Below are positions 26,055-35,977 of a DNA stretch of 64,000 bases, piece after piece. Source of the stretch: Pengzhenrongella sp031582905. GTDB taxonomy: Bacteria; Actinomycetota; Actinomycetes; Actinomycetales; Cellulomonadaceae. The notes beneath the pieces are model-generated. The model did no database searches. It was not told the origin of the DNA and saw nothing but the letters and a program-made list of their open reading frames with translations. The translations under genes were made by a program, and so were the position numbers. Where the stretch lies: contig NZ_CP133990.1 in the NCBI RefSeq assembly GCF_031582905.1, positions 186,001 to 250,000 on the forward strand, read 5' to 3'. Position 1 is the stretch's first letter. The number at the start of each line of letters is the position of its first letter.

Positions 26055-27053
26055 GTGACCGCCCCGACGCCGCCGACGCCCGAGGACGTCGCCGTGTGGA
26101 GCGTGCCGATGCGCACCCGGTTCCGTGGCATCACCGTCCGTGAGGGCGTGCTGGTGCACGGCGCGGCGGGCTGGGGCGAGTGGAGCCCCTTCACCGAGTA
26201 CGACGACGACGAGGCGGTGGCCTGGTGGCGCGCCGCACGCGAGGCCGCGGACGACGGCTGGCCGGCGGCCGTCCGGGACACGATCCCGGTCAACGTGACG
26301 ATCCCCGCCGTCGACGCCGCCACCGCGCACCGGCTGGTGACCGCGTCCGGCGGCTGCCGTACCGCGAAGGTGAAGGTCGCCGAGCCGGGCCAGGACGTCG
26401 GCGCCGAGATCGCCCGGCTCGAGGCGGTCCGGGACGCGCTCGGGCCCGACGGGGCGATCCGGGTCGACGCCAACGCGGCCTGGGACGTCGACACCGCGGT
26501 GACCCGGCTGCGCCTGCTCGACCGCGCCGCCGGCGGGCTGGAGTACGCCGAGCAGCCCGTCCCCGGCGTGGCCGATCTCGCGGCCCTACGCCGGGCGACC
26601 CACGTGCCGATCGCCGCGGACGAGTCGATCCGCCGCGCCGAGGACCCGCTCGCCGTCGCCCGAGCCGAGGCGGCCGACGTCGTCGTGCTCAAGGTGCAGC
26701 CCCTCGGCGGCGTGCGCGCGTGCCTGCGGCTCGCCGAGCAGGTCGGGCTGCCGGTCGTCGTGTCCTCGGCGCTCGAGACGTCGGTCGGGCTCGCGGCCGG
26801 GATCGCGCTCGCCGCCGCCCTGCCGGAGCTGCCGTACGCGTGCGGGCTCGCCACCGCGCAGCTGCTCACGTCCGACCTCGTCACCGACCCCCTGCTCCCG
26901 CTCGACGGTGCCATCCCGGTGCGCCGTCCGGAGCCCGATCCCGCGCGGCTGGCGGCTGCGGCGGCGTCGTCCGACCGGGCCGCGTGGTGGGCCGCGCGCG
27001 TCGAGCGGGTCCGGGCGCTGGACCGGGGCACCACCCGGCGCTCACTACGGTGA
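26055..27053 (+). CDS. menC: o-Succinylbenzoate synthase MenC
   Basis: 332 residues of the enolase superfamily; dehydrates SHCHC to o-succinylbenzoate. The catalytic Lys-x-Lys is in RTAKVKVAEPG (about residue 113), the metal ligands Asp, Glu and Asp in IRVDANAAWD, EYAEQPVPG and IAADESIRR, and the second lysine in VVVLKVQPLGG. GTG 26055 has a leaderless-type TAGCCT. menD begins six nt after its stop. Confidence 0.95.
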   Translation: MTAPTPPTPEDVAVWSVPMRTRFRGITVREGVLVHGAAGWGEWSPFTEYDDDEAVAWWRAAREAADDGWPAAVRDTIPVNVTIPAVDAATAHRLVTASGGCRTAKVKVAEPGQDVGAEIARLEAVRDALGPDGAIRVDANAAWDVDTAVTRLRLLDRAAGGLEYAEQPVPGVADLAALRRATHVPIAADESIRRAEDPLAVARAEAADVVVLKVQPLGGVRACLRLAEQVGLPVVVSSALETSVGLAAGIALAAALPELPYACGLATAQLLTSDLVTDPLLPLDGAIPVRRPEPDPARLAAAAASSDRAAWWAARVERVRALDRGTTRRSLR

Positions 27054-27058
27054 GCGGT

Positions 27059-28980
27059 ATGACCGAGCCCCCCGCCGCCTCGGCGACGACAGCGGCGACC
27101 ACGGCGGCCCGGGTGCTCGTCCAGGCGCTGGCCCGGCTCGGCGTGCGCGACGTCGTCCTGTCGCCCGGGTCCCGCTCCGCGCCGCTCGCGTACGCGCTCG
27201 CCGCCGCCGCGCTGCCCGACGGCGAGCGCCCCGCCGGCGCACCCGCGATGCGGCTGCACGTCCGCGTCGACGAGCGCGCCGCCGCGTTCCTCGCCCTGGG
27301 CATCGCCCGCGGGACCGCGGCGCTCGACGGTGCGCCGGACGACGTCGGGCCGCGGCCGGTCGCCGTCGTCACCACGTCCGGCACCGCGACGGCGAACCTG
27401 CATCCCGCGGTCCTCGAGGCCCACCACGCCGGCGTCCCGCTCCTGCTGCTCACCGCCGACCGCCCGCACGAGCTGCGCGGGACCGGTGCGAACCAGACCA
27501 CCGACCAGGTCGGCCTCTACGGCGGCGCGGTCCGCTTCGCCGTCGACGTCCCCGCGCCCAGCGGGCGGGCGGGGAGGCCCGCGACCTGCGCCACCTCGTC
27601 GCCCGTGCCGTCGCCGCCGCCCGGGGCGCGCGCACCGGCGACCCCGGCCCGGTGCACCTCGACCTCGCCTACCGCGAGCCGCTCGCGCCGGGCGCGGGCG
27701 ACGCCGCGTGGCCCGAGCCGAGCGAGGACGGCCTCGTGTCCGTCGTGCCGCGCGGGGCCCTGGGGGCAGAGGTGTGGCACGGCGGCGTGGCGGGTGCGGG
27801 GCCCCGGGGGCCGGCGTCGGACGGTCAGGGCACCGGCGACGGGAGCGGCCCGGATGCCGCCGGCGACGGGCGCCGCCCGGACGACGTCGTGCCGACCGCC
27901 GTCGTCGCCGGGGACGGTGCGGGCCCGGTCGCGCGGCGGATCGCCGAGGTGAACGGGTGGCCGCTGCTCGCCGAGCCGTCGTCCGGTGCGCTGGGCGGGC
28001 CGAACGCCGTCCCGGCGTACCGGCTGCTCCTCGCCCGCGACGAGCTCGGTGGGGCCGTGCGCCGCGCCGTCGTGCTCGGGCGGCCCACGCTCTCGCGTCC
28101 GGTGCAGGCGCTGCTCGCCCGCGACGACGTCGAGGTCCTCGTCATCGCCCCGCGTGGGGCGACCTGGCCCGACGCCGCCCGCCGCGCCGGCACCGTGCTC
28201 GCCGACGTGCCGCCCCGGCTGGTCGGCGAGAGCGACGGCACCGCGGTCACGCCCGTCGCGCAGCCCGGCCCGTGGATCGAGCGGTGGCGGGCGGCCGGGG
28301 AGCGCGCCGCCGCCGTGATCGACGCGGTGCTCGACGCCGGCGCGCACGGACCGGGCGCCCCCGGCGACCTCCCGGTCAGCGGACAGCAGGTCGCCCGGGC
28401 GGTCGCGCGCGCGTGCCGGCCCGGCGACGTCCTGGTGATCGGGTCCAGCAACCCCGTGCGCGACCTCGACCTCGTCGGCGCGTGGGGTGACGCGGCGCCG
28501 ACGGTGCTGGCGAACCGCGGCCTCGCGGGGATCGACGGCACCGTCTCCACCGCCCTCGGCGTCGCGCTCGCCGCCCGGGAAGCGCCCGAGGTGGGGCACG
28601 TGCGTGCCCTGCTCGGTGACCTGACCTTCCTGCACGACGTCGGCGGGCTGCTGGGTGGGCCGCTGGAGGCCCGGCCGGACCTGCAGGTCGTGGTCGCCAA
28701 CGACGACGGCGGCTCCATCTTCGCGACGCTCGAGCACGGGGCCGCCGAGCACGCCGACGTCTTCGAGCGCGTGTTCGGCACCCCGCACGGCGCTGACCTG
28801 GGCTCGCTGTGCGCGGGGTACGGCGTCCGGCACGTGTTGGTGCGCGACAAGGACGAGCTCGCCGTCGCCCTGGCCACCCCGGGGCCCGGGGTGAGCGTCG
28901 TGGAGGTCGCGGTGGACCGCACCCGGCGCCGTGCGCTGGGCGAGCAGATCGCCGCGGCGGTGACGCAGGCCCTGGACTGA
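27059..28980 (+). CDS. menD: SEPHCHC synthase MenD (one frame break)
   Basis: About 640 residues of a thiamine-diphosphate enzyme that joins 2-oxoglutarate to isochorismate. N-terminal SPGSRSAPLAYAL and DERAAAFLALGIARG with the catalytic Glu; C-terminal ThDP/Mg2+ region GDLTFLHDVGGLL and VVVANDDGGSIFATLEHG. The frame breaks at the G4 run 27571-27574: one added G gives PSGRAGEARDLRHLVARAV. A Gly/Asp-rich linker of about 40 residues in the middle domain is longer than usual. ATG 27059 has TACGGT seven nt upstream, inside the end of menC. Confidence 0.92.
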
Positions 28981-29055
28981 GCTCGTCGTGCGCCTGGATT
29001 CTCACAGCGAACGTCCAGGGAACGCCGAGGGTCGTCGCAGGTACGGGGACTTCCA

Positions 29056-29081
29056 TGGTGGCCAACGACAGGAGGCCACCA
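29056..29081 (+). promoter_or_regulatory. Hairpin covering the htrA ribosome binding site
   Basis: TGGTGGCC (29056-29063) pairs perfectly with GGCCACCA (29074-29081), with a 10-nt loop. The Shine-Dalgarno AGGAGG (29070-29075) lies partly in the loop and partly in the 3' arm, and the ATG follows one base later. Folding would hide the ribosome site. A temperature- or stress-sensitive switch is a plausible but unproven role for a protease gene. Confidence 0.45.
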
Positions 29082-29082
29082 C

Positions 29083-30686
29083 ATGACCGAGCACGACCAG
29101 ACGCCCCAGGCCGCACGCCCCGACGGCGCGACGGCCCCGCAGCGCGACGACCAGCCGACCCAGACGTTCCCCGCCCCGGGCCCGACCGCACCCATGCCCA
29201 CCGTCGACGCCCGCGCCGAGGCGCCGACGCCGACGGTCGACACGTCGGCCGCGACGCCGATGCCGACCGTCCAAGGGCAAGGCGCGACGCCGACGCCCGA
29301 GGTCGCCGCTGCACCGGCGCCGGCGGGCTGGACGCTCGCCGGCTCGCCGGCGGCGCCCGCGCACGGGCACGCCGCTGCCGCGCCGTCGGCCGCCGGCGGG
29401 TCCGGGGCCGGGTGGGCCGGCACGCCCACCGATGCACCGGCACCGGAGGGTCCGTCCGCCGACCGGCGCCGCCCGACGTGGGTCCCCTCGTGGGTACCGC
29501 AGCCGCAGCCGCCCTGCTCGCGAGCGTGACGACCGCCGGCATGACCGGTGCGTTCGGTGACGACGCGGCGGCGACCACGACTCCGGCGTCGCTCGCGGAC
29601 ATCGGGCAGGCGTCGACCGCGACGGTGCCCGTCGCGGGCTCCACCTCGGACGACCCCGACTGGGAGGCGGTCGCCTCCGCGGTGAGCGCGTCCGTCGTCG
29701 CCATCCAGGTCAGGACCGCGAACGGTGGTGGGGAGGGCTCGGGCGTCGTCATCGACACCGACGGGCACATCATCACGAACAACCACGTGGTGGCCGGCGC
29801 CACGGACGACACGGTCCAGGTGACGCTGACCGACGGCCGCCTCTTCGAGGCGACCATCGTCGGCCTCGACCCCTCGACGGACCTCGCGGTCATCCGGATC
29901 GACGACGCACCCGACGACCTGTCGCCCGCCGCTCTCGGCGACTCCGACGACGTCGTCGTCGGCGCGCCGGTGATGGCGGTCGGCAACCCGCTGGGCCTGG
30001 CCAACACGGTCACCACGGGAATCGTGTCCGCGCTCGACCGGCCGGTGTCCGCATCGTCGAGCACCGCGACGAGCGCCTCGGACGTGGTGGTGACCAACGC
30101 CATCCAGATCGACGCGGCGATCAACCCGGGCAACAGCGGTGGTCCGCTGTTCGACGCCCGCGGTCGGGTCGTCGGCATCACCTCGTCGATCGCGACGCTG
30201 TCCAACGGGTCCTCACAGGCAGGCTCGATCGGTCTGGGCTTCGCCATCCCGGCGAACCTCGCCCGCGACGTCGCGCGGCAGCTCGTGGAGGACGGTGCCG
30301 CGGAGCACGCGTTCCTCGGTGTCGCGCTGAGCGACGGCACGGCGACCGCGGACGGCGTGACCCGTCGGGGCGCCGTCGTCGAGCAGGTGACGGCGGGCTC
30401 GCCCGCCGAGGGCGCCGAGCTGCGGGTCGGTGACGTCATCGTGGCGATCGACGGCGACGCGGTCGCCGGGTCCGAGTCGCTGACCGGCTACGTGCGCGAG
30501 CGGTCGTCCGGTGACACCGCCGAGCTCACGGTGGTCCGCGACGGGGAGGCCCTCGACGTGACGGTCACGCTGGCGACGCGGGAGACTCCGGTGCCCAGCG
30601 AGCCCGGGAGCGGCGACGACCGGTCGAGCGACCCGACCAACCCGAACAACCTGCCGCCGTTCGACTGGTTCGGCGGTCGGGGCTGA
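29083..30686 (+). CDS. HtrA/DegP-type membrane serine protease with PDZ domain (one frame break)
   Basis: About 534 residues: a Pro/Thr/Ala-rich cytosolic head of about 135, one membrane segment (VGTAAAAALLASVTTAGMTGAFG), a trypsin-like domain with His in ITNNHVV, Asp in STDLAVIRI and Ser in NPGNSGGPLF, then a C-terminal PDZ domain (GSPAEGAELRVGDVIVAIDG). Degrades or refolds damaged envelope proteins. The frame breaks at the C4 run 29484-29487; one added C gives TWVPLVGTAAAAALL. ATG 29083 follows AGGAGG. A GGAAC at 29019-29023 could be an ECF-type -35, without a convincing -10. Confidence 0.92.
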
Positions 30687-30707
30687 CGGGGCGCCTCCTC
30701 GTCGGGT

Positions 30708-30741
30708 GCAGCGCCACCGCGGGGGTCCGCGGTGGCGCTGC
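30708..30741. terminator. Strong stem-loop between htrA and the PKD gene
   Basis: Perfect 15-bp arms (30708-30722 and 30727-30741; left arm GCAGCGCCACCGCGG) around the 4-nt loop GGGT, 22 nt after the htrA stop and between convergent genes. No T-run. The strongest hairpin in the window. Confidence 0.85.
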
Positions 30742-30776
30742 GTCGTCTTCTCCGACTCCGTGACCGGTGTCGCGGG

Positions 30777-31663
30777 TCAGGTGGTCGGTCCGGCGACGAG
30801 GTGGGAGCGCGCCTCGTGGACGGTCAACGGGTCGCTCGACGACGTCGTGGTCGCGGTTCCGGCCACCGGCTCCCACCCGGTCGTCCCCGCGATCTGGAAG
30901 ACCGCCGACCACGTGGTGGTGAGGGTGATGCGGTGGGTTCCCTCGCCGCGGTAGCGGTGCGCGACGGTGTGCTCGGGCCACGGCCGGCCGGGGTCGTCCG
31001 TGCGCAGCGGGTCGGACCCGTCGCCGAAGTCCCAGGTGAACGTCTGCGGCGTCGCGCGGATCCGCACGCCGATGCCGAGCACCGTGGTGTCGATGACCTG
31101 CTCGGCGTCGTCGGTGAACACGACGGTGTCCGCGTTGACCAGCGTCCAGCCCGACGGCGGCTCGACCGACAGCGACGACGGGGTCAGCGGCAGGCGCTGC
31201 AGCTCTTGCGCGATCGCAGCGCGGATGTCGACATCGACGACGCATCCCCCGGGTCGACCATCGACCAGTCGGACCAGCCGCCCGGTGCGGCGGCATCCGG
31301 GGTGCGGCGGAACAGCGGCGCAACGGCGCGCTCATCCGGAAGGCATTCACGAATGGCGGTGATGGTCCCGGGCGTGTCTGCGGTGCAGTCGGGTCCGAAT
31401 TGGAGATCGGTGATCTCCGGGGCGAGACCACATGAGAGAGCGAGTGACCGTCGGTACTCGCTTGCAGAATCGGCTCCGCCATTCCGTGCGGCCCCCACAG
31501 CCTCCGCAGGCCGCCCCATTGTGCCCGCGACGAGATAGCTGTCTCGGTCCGAGTGAGCGCGCCAGCTGTCGTTGCCGGAAGCGAATGCTGTAGTAGGAAC
31601 CGAGAGAATCCCCATGCATACGAGAGCGAGCGGGCCATGAAGGTGAAGCTGCTTCACCGTCAT
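30777..31663 (-). CDS. Secreted PKD-domain protein (one frame break)
   Basis: About 295 residues after repair. A signal peptide (MTVKQLHLHGPLALVCMGIL, cut after AFA), a non-conserved middle region and a C-terminal PKD-like domain with the hallmark FTWDFGDGSDPLRT and the THRITLTTTW strand. The frame breaks at the C5 run 31246-31250 (G5 on the coding strand); one added base gives DPGGCVVDVDIRAAIAQEL. The start overlaps the DUF6318 stop (ATGA 31660-31663), so the two are coupled. The G+C content of this gene is clearly below its neighbours. Function unknown; PKD folds usually mediate extracellular binding. Confidence 0.78.
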
Positions 31664-32262
31664 GCTTCGCCCACGACCACTGCAAGGATTTTCCATCCGT
31701 TGTTCGTCCACAACGTGTCGACTCGTACGGGTCCTGAGTCCCCCACGGTTTCGTTGATAACGGTTCCGTCGTTTGCGGTGTGCCGAACGGGTGCTTGCAC
31801 AAAGTGTGCGTCGACCGGGTAGCCGCCGAGAAGATCGTCCTTGGCCAGAACGGTGACATCATCCAAAGCGATCTCGCCGCCAATGTACTGTTCTTCGTTT
31901 GCGAACATAGTGGCCGCGTCGCTCGCAATGCGCGAGCAAAAGCCGCAGACGTCGGAACTCATAGACAACCAGTTCGCCGTGTCCCCGGATTGCATCGTGT
32001 ACGAGTACAACGACACAAAGTATTCCGCCGCCGCAGCCGCTCCGACCTCGTCAATGCGCTCGAGCTCAGCTGGTGGCTCGGGCGCGACGACCGGCGCCTG
32101 GGTCGGAGTCGGGGTCGGGCTCGGCGTGGGACTCGGCTCCGGCGCCGTCTCGGACGGCGACGACACGATCGGCGGAGGCTCCGGGTCGTCCTGCGACGTG
32201 CACCCGGCGGCGAGCAGCACGGCAAGCACCGTGGTCAGCGTGATGCCGCGCCTGTGCAGCAT
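31660..32262 (-). CDS. DUF6318-type lipoprotein
   Basis: About 200 residues: lipoprotein signal (MLHRRGITLTTVLAVLLAAG, lipobox AAGC), a Pro/Thr/Ser spacer rich in Pro-Thr pairs, then a conserved domain with AAAEYFVSLYSYTMQSGDT, SSDVCGFCSRIASDA and the C-terminal VDTLWTNNGWKILAVVV. I recognise it as resembling DUF6318 proteins of actinobacteria, recalled rather than searched. ATG 32262 follows AGGGG; ATGs at 32277 and 32301 are alternatives. The second half is unusually A+T-rich for this genome. Function unknown. Confidence 0.78.
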   Translation of the reverse strand: MLHRRGITLTTVLAVLLAAGCTSQDDPEPPPIVSSPSETAPEPSPTPSPTPTPTQAPVVAPEPPAELERIDEVGAAAAAEYFVSLYSYTMQSGDTANWLSMSSDVCGFCSRIASDAATMFANEEQYIGGEIALDDVTVLAKDDLLGGYPVDAHFVQAPVRHTANDGTVINETVGDSGPVRVDTLWTNNGWKILAVVVGEA

Positions 32263-32382
32263 GCGCACCCCTGGCATGAGGACCGGCCGTGACCGTACCA
32301 ACGCCGCCCTCGCCCGGAACAGACCCCCGATCGCGTGCTGTGGACGACGTCTCAGCCGGTCAGGCGCGGGTGGTGAGCGGCG

Positions 32383-33690
32383 TCAGTCGCTCGCGAGCGC
32401 GTGCCGCATGGGCTCGAGCTTCGCCTCGGACTCCGCGAGCTCAGCCGCGGGGTCGGACGCGGCGACGATGCCGCACCCGGCGAACAGCCGCAGGCGGTGC
32501 GGGTCCTGCGGGTCGATCTCGGCCGAGCGCAGCGCGATGCCCCACTCGCCGTCGCCGTCGGCGCCCAGCCATCCGACCGGCCCGGCGTAGCGGCCGCGGT
32601 CCATGCCCTCGACCTCGGCGATGAGCTCGCGCGCGGCGCGGGTCGGCGTCCCGCAGACCGCAGCGGTCGGGTGCAGCGCGGCGGCGAGGCCCAGGCTGGA
32701 GGGTGCGGCGGCCCCGCCGACGTCGTGCGCCAGCACACCGGTGATGTCGCTGGCCAGGTGCAGCACGTTGGGCAGGTGCAGCACGAACGGCACGTCGGGC
32801 ACGTTGGTGGAGGAGCAGAACGGCTCGAGCGCGTCGGCGACGGAGCGCACGGCGTACTCGTGCTCCTCGAGGTCCTTGGAGGAGTGGGCGAGGATCGCAG
32901 CGCGGGCGAGGTCGGCGTCGTCGTCGCCGGTGCGGCGCACCGTCCCGGCCAGCACGCGCGACGTGACCAGGCCCTTCTCGCTGCGGACCAGCAGCTCGGG
33001 GGTCGCGCCCAGCATCCCGTCGACGCTGAACGTCCAGCACGTCGGGTAGGCGTCGGCCAGGCGCCCCAGCACCCAGCGCGGGTCGAGCGGCTGCGCGGTG
33101 CGCGCCACGACGTCGCGCGCCAGCACCACCTTGTCCACCCGGCCGGCCCGGATCGCGGCGACGCCGTGCGCGACGACGTCGCGCCACCCGTCAGCGGGCA
33201 CCGCGCCGTCGGCGTAGGTGACCTCGCCCGGCGCCCGGACCGGCGCGCGGTGACCGACGACCCCGCGCAGCGTCGGGGCGCGGCCGATCACGGCGCCGCT
33301 CTCGATCGTCGTCAGCCAGGTGGTGCCGCCCCGTCGCCCGACGACGACGCGTGGCACCACGAGCGCGCCCGCGGAGGGCCCGGACGCGTGCGCGTCGAAC
33401 GCGAAGGACCCGAAGGCGACGGGGCCGCTCCCCGGGAGCCGGACGTCGTCGCGCACGACGGCGTGCGCCAGGACGCGGCCCCACGCGGCCTCGGCGTCCG
33501 CGAAGCGGTCCGGTCCGGAGACCTCGAGGCGCAGCGCCTCGCCCCAGCCGACGAGGCCGTCGCCGCGTCGCACCCACGCGAGCGGCGCGTCGGCGGGCAG
33601 CAGGTCGAGGAGGGCACCGGGATCCTCGACGCGGACCGTGCGCACCACGAGCGGGTGCGGGACGGTGGTCGGCGTCGGGTCGGCGGACAT
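32383..33690 (-). CDS. menF: Isochorismate synthase MenF
   Basis: 435 residues of the chorismate-binding family; makes isochorismate for MenD. Conserved C-terminal features: VDKVVLARDVVART, ATPELLVRSEKGLVTSRVLAGT, SSKDLEEHEYAVRSV, HPTAAVCGTPTRAARELI and LFAGCGIVAASDP with Mg2+-binding acidic residues. The salicylate synthases of this family are the alternative; the men context favours MenF. ATG 33690 has TACCCT seven nt upstream, so it is probably leaderless. Divergent from menG. Confidence 0.93.
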   Translation of the reverse strand: MSADPTPTTVPHPLVVRTVRVEDPGALLDLLPADAPLAWVRRGDGLVGWGEALRLEVSGPDRFADAEAAWGRVLAHAVVRDDVRLPGSGPVAFGSFAFDAHASGPSAGALVVPRVVVGRRGGTTWLTTIESGAVIGRAPTLRGVVGHRAPVRAPGEVTYADGAVPADGWRDVVAHGVAAIRAGRVDKVVLARDVVARTAQPLDPRWVLGRLADAYPTCWTFSVDGMLGATPELLVRSEKGLVTSRVLAGTVRRTGDDDADLARAAILAHSSKDLEEHEYAVRSVADALEPFCSSTNVPDVPFVLHLPNVLHLASDITGVLAHDVGGAAAPSSLGLAAALHPTAAVCGTPTRAARELIAEVEGMDRGRYAGPVGWLGADGDGEWGIALRSAEIDPQDPHRLRLFAGCGIVAASDPAAELAESEAKLEPMRHALASD

Positions 33691-33762
33691 CCCCACCAGG
33701 GTAGGTCGGCCCCTCGCACCTCGTGGCGCGAGGGGCCACCGCGGACCTGAGACGATGAGCAC

Positions 33763-34461
33763 ATGTCGCGCGCCAGCCTGGAGAAGCAGCCGCATGAGGT
33801 CGCCCGGATGTTCGACGGGATCGCCCGCCGCTACGACCTGACCAACGACGTGATGTCGCTGGGGCAGGACCGCGCATGGCGATCGGCCACCCTCCGCGCC
33901 CTCGACGTCGGCCCGGGGGACCGGGTGCTGGACCTCGCGGCCGGCACCGGGACGTCGAGCGCGCCGCTCGCGGACCGTGGCGTGCTGGTGGTGCCGTGCG
34001 ACCTCTCCTTCGGGATGCTCGAGGTCGGCAAGCGCCGCCGCCCGGACCTGGGGTTCATCGCCGGTGACGCGACGCGGCTGCCGTTCGCCGACGCGTCGTT
34101 CGACGCCGTGACCATCTCGTTCGGGCTGCGCAACGTCGTCGACACCGCCCGGGCGCTGGGCGAGATGCTCCGGGTGACCCGTCCCGGCGGACGGCTCGTG
34201 GTGTGCGAGTTCTCGCACGCCACCTGGGCGCCGTTCCGGACCGTCTACGAGAACTACCTCATGCGGGCGCTGCCGACCGTCGCGCGGGCGGTCTCCAAGG
34301 AGACCGACGCCTACACCTACCTCGCCGAGTCCATCCGTGCGTGGCCTGATCAGCGCGCGCTCGGCCGCGAGATCCGCGCCGCGGGCTGGGACGAGGTCGC
34401 CTACCGCAACCTCACCGGGGGCGTGGTGGCGTTGCACCGCGCGACCCGCCCGGAGGCCTGA
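33763..34461 (+). CDS. menG: Demethylmenaquinone methyltransferase MenG
   Basis: 232 residues of the UbiE/MenG family, which uses S-adenosylmethionine to methylate demethylmenaquinone in the last step. Motifs: FDGIARRYDLTNDVMSLGQD, SAM loop VLDLAAGTGTSSAPLAD, GDATRLPFADASFDAVTISFGLRN and the C-terminal LTGGVVALHRA. No ubiquinone genes are present, so the MenG name is preferred. Confidence 0.95.
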   Translation: MSRASLEKQPHEVARMFDGIARRYDLTNDVMSLGQDRAWRSATLRALDVGPGDRVLDLAAGTGTSSAPLADRGVLVVPCDLSFGMLEVGKRRRPDLGFIAGDATRLPFADASFDAVTISFGLRNVVDTARALGEMLRVTRPGGRLVVCEFSHATWAPFRTVYENYLMRALPTVARAVSKETDAYTYLAESIRAWPDQRALGREIRAAGWDEVAYRNLTGGVVALHRATRPEA

Positions 34462-34634
34462 CCGGGACCGCGACCGCGCGCGGGCGCCGGCCGCGCCCCG
34501 GCGTCCGACGTGGTGGCGCGGACCGGGGCCGTCGTGCGCCCGGACGAGGGACCGGCGACACCGGCACGGCCGGGTGAGGCAAGCCTTCGCAGACAGCGCC
34601 CGGACGCCTGACTACAGTGGGCGCCGCTGTAGTT

Positions 34635-34650
34635 CGTGAACGTCTTCACA
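34635..34650. promoter_or_regulatory. Rex operator upstream of the reductase-nuo operon
   Basis: CGTGAACGTCTTCACA matches the actinobacterial Rex operator TGTGAACGCGTTCACA at 13 of 16 positions, with both half-sites GTGAA and TTCAC intact. It ends 13 bp before the GTG start at 34664. A TACAGT at 34613-34618 could be the -10, placing the site just downstream of the transcription start where bound Rex would block RNA polymerase. Rex itself is encoded at 13397-14128. The consensus is from memory of Streptomyces work. Confidence 0.72.
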
Positions 34651-34663
34651 GGTGAGGCGAGCC

Positions 34664-35958
34664 GTGACCGGTGCACTGAGCGATGACGCAGACGTCATCG
34701 TCGTGGGCGCAGGACCCGCTGGGTCCGCGACCGCCTACTGGTGCGCCTCCGCGGGCCTGAACGTCCTCCTCCTCGAGAAGGCCGCCTTCCCCGGGACAAG
34801 GTCTGCGGGGACGGGCTCACCCCACGCGCGGTCAAGGAGCTCGTCGCGATGGGGGTCACCCTGCGCGAGAGCGACGGCTGGATCCGCAACCAGGGGCTGC
34901 GCGTCATCGGGGGCGGTCACCGCCTCGAGCTGCCGTGGCCCGAGCTGTCCTCCTACCCGTCGTACGGGCTCGCGCGGTCCCGGATGAGCCTGGACCACGC
35001 GCTCGCCGACCACGCGCGCGCCGCCGGCGCCAAGCTGCTCGATCGGACCCAGGTCACCGGGCCGCTCGTCGACGAGCGGACCGGCCGCGTCGTCGGCGTG
35101 ACCGCCCGGCCCGTGGACGACGCCGGTCGCCGCAACGGCGACCCCGTCGAGTACCGCGCCCCCGTCGTCATCGCCGCCGACGGCGTCTCGGCGCGGCTCG
35201 GTCTGTCCCTGGGGCTGGAGAAGCGGATGGACCGGCCCATGGGGGTGGCCGTCCGGACCTACTTCCGCACCCCGCGGCACGACGACGCCTGGATGGAGAG
35301 CCACCTCGAGCTGTGGGACGGCGCCCCGGGGACCTCGAACCTCATGCCCGGGTACGGCTGGATCTTCGCGCTCGGCGACGGCACCGCGAACGTCGGCCTG
35401 GGCAGCGTCGCCTCGACACCCAACGCGACGAAGGTCGACTACAAGGACCTGTTCGCGCGGTGGATGGCCAACGCCCCTGCCGAGTGGGAGTTCACCCCGG
35501 ACCACCAGGTCGGTCCCGTGCAGGGGGCCGCGCTGCCGATGGGCTTCAACCGCACGCCGCTGTACGGCCGCGGGCTGCTCCTCGTCGGTGACTCCGGCGG
35601 CATGGTCAGCCCGTTCAACGGCGAGGGCATCGCCTACGCGCTGCAGGCGGGCCGGGTCGCCGCGGACGCCGTCGTGCAGGCGCACGCGCGGACCACGCCC
35701 GAGGCGAAGGAGCGCGCGCTGGCGACCTACGCCACGACGATGCGCGAGGACCTCGGCGGCTTCTACACGCTGGGCCGGTACTTCGTCCGGCTCATCGAGC
35801 ACCCCGAGGTCATGCGGCTGTGCACCCGGTACGGGCTGCCGCGGCCGCTGGTCATGCGCTTCACGCTGAAGCTGCTCTCGGACTGCTACGAGCCACGCGG
35901 CGGCGACATGGTCGACCGCGTCATCTCCGGACTGACCCGGCTGGTACCGGCGGCGTGA
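34664..35958 (+). CDS. Geranylgeranyl-reductase-family flavoprotein (MenJ-like, one frame break)
   Basis: About 431 residues; FAD-binding GxGxxG in VIVVGAGPAGSATAYWCA at the N-terminus, GDG in CGDGLTPRAVKEL, and the second FAD motif LLVGDSGGMVSPFNGEGIAYALQAG near residue 305. Family members saturate double bonds of isoprenoid chains; MenJ does this to menaquinone in mycobacteria, which fits this context. The frame breaks at the C4 run 34789-34792; one added C gives FPRDKVCGDGLTP, the family signature. GTG 34664 follows GGTGAGG. Twenty bases separate it from nuoA, so it leads the nuo operon. Confidence 0.9.
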
Positions 35959-35977
35959 GTGCGACAAGGAGTCAACG

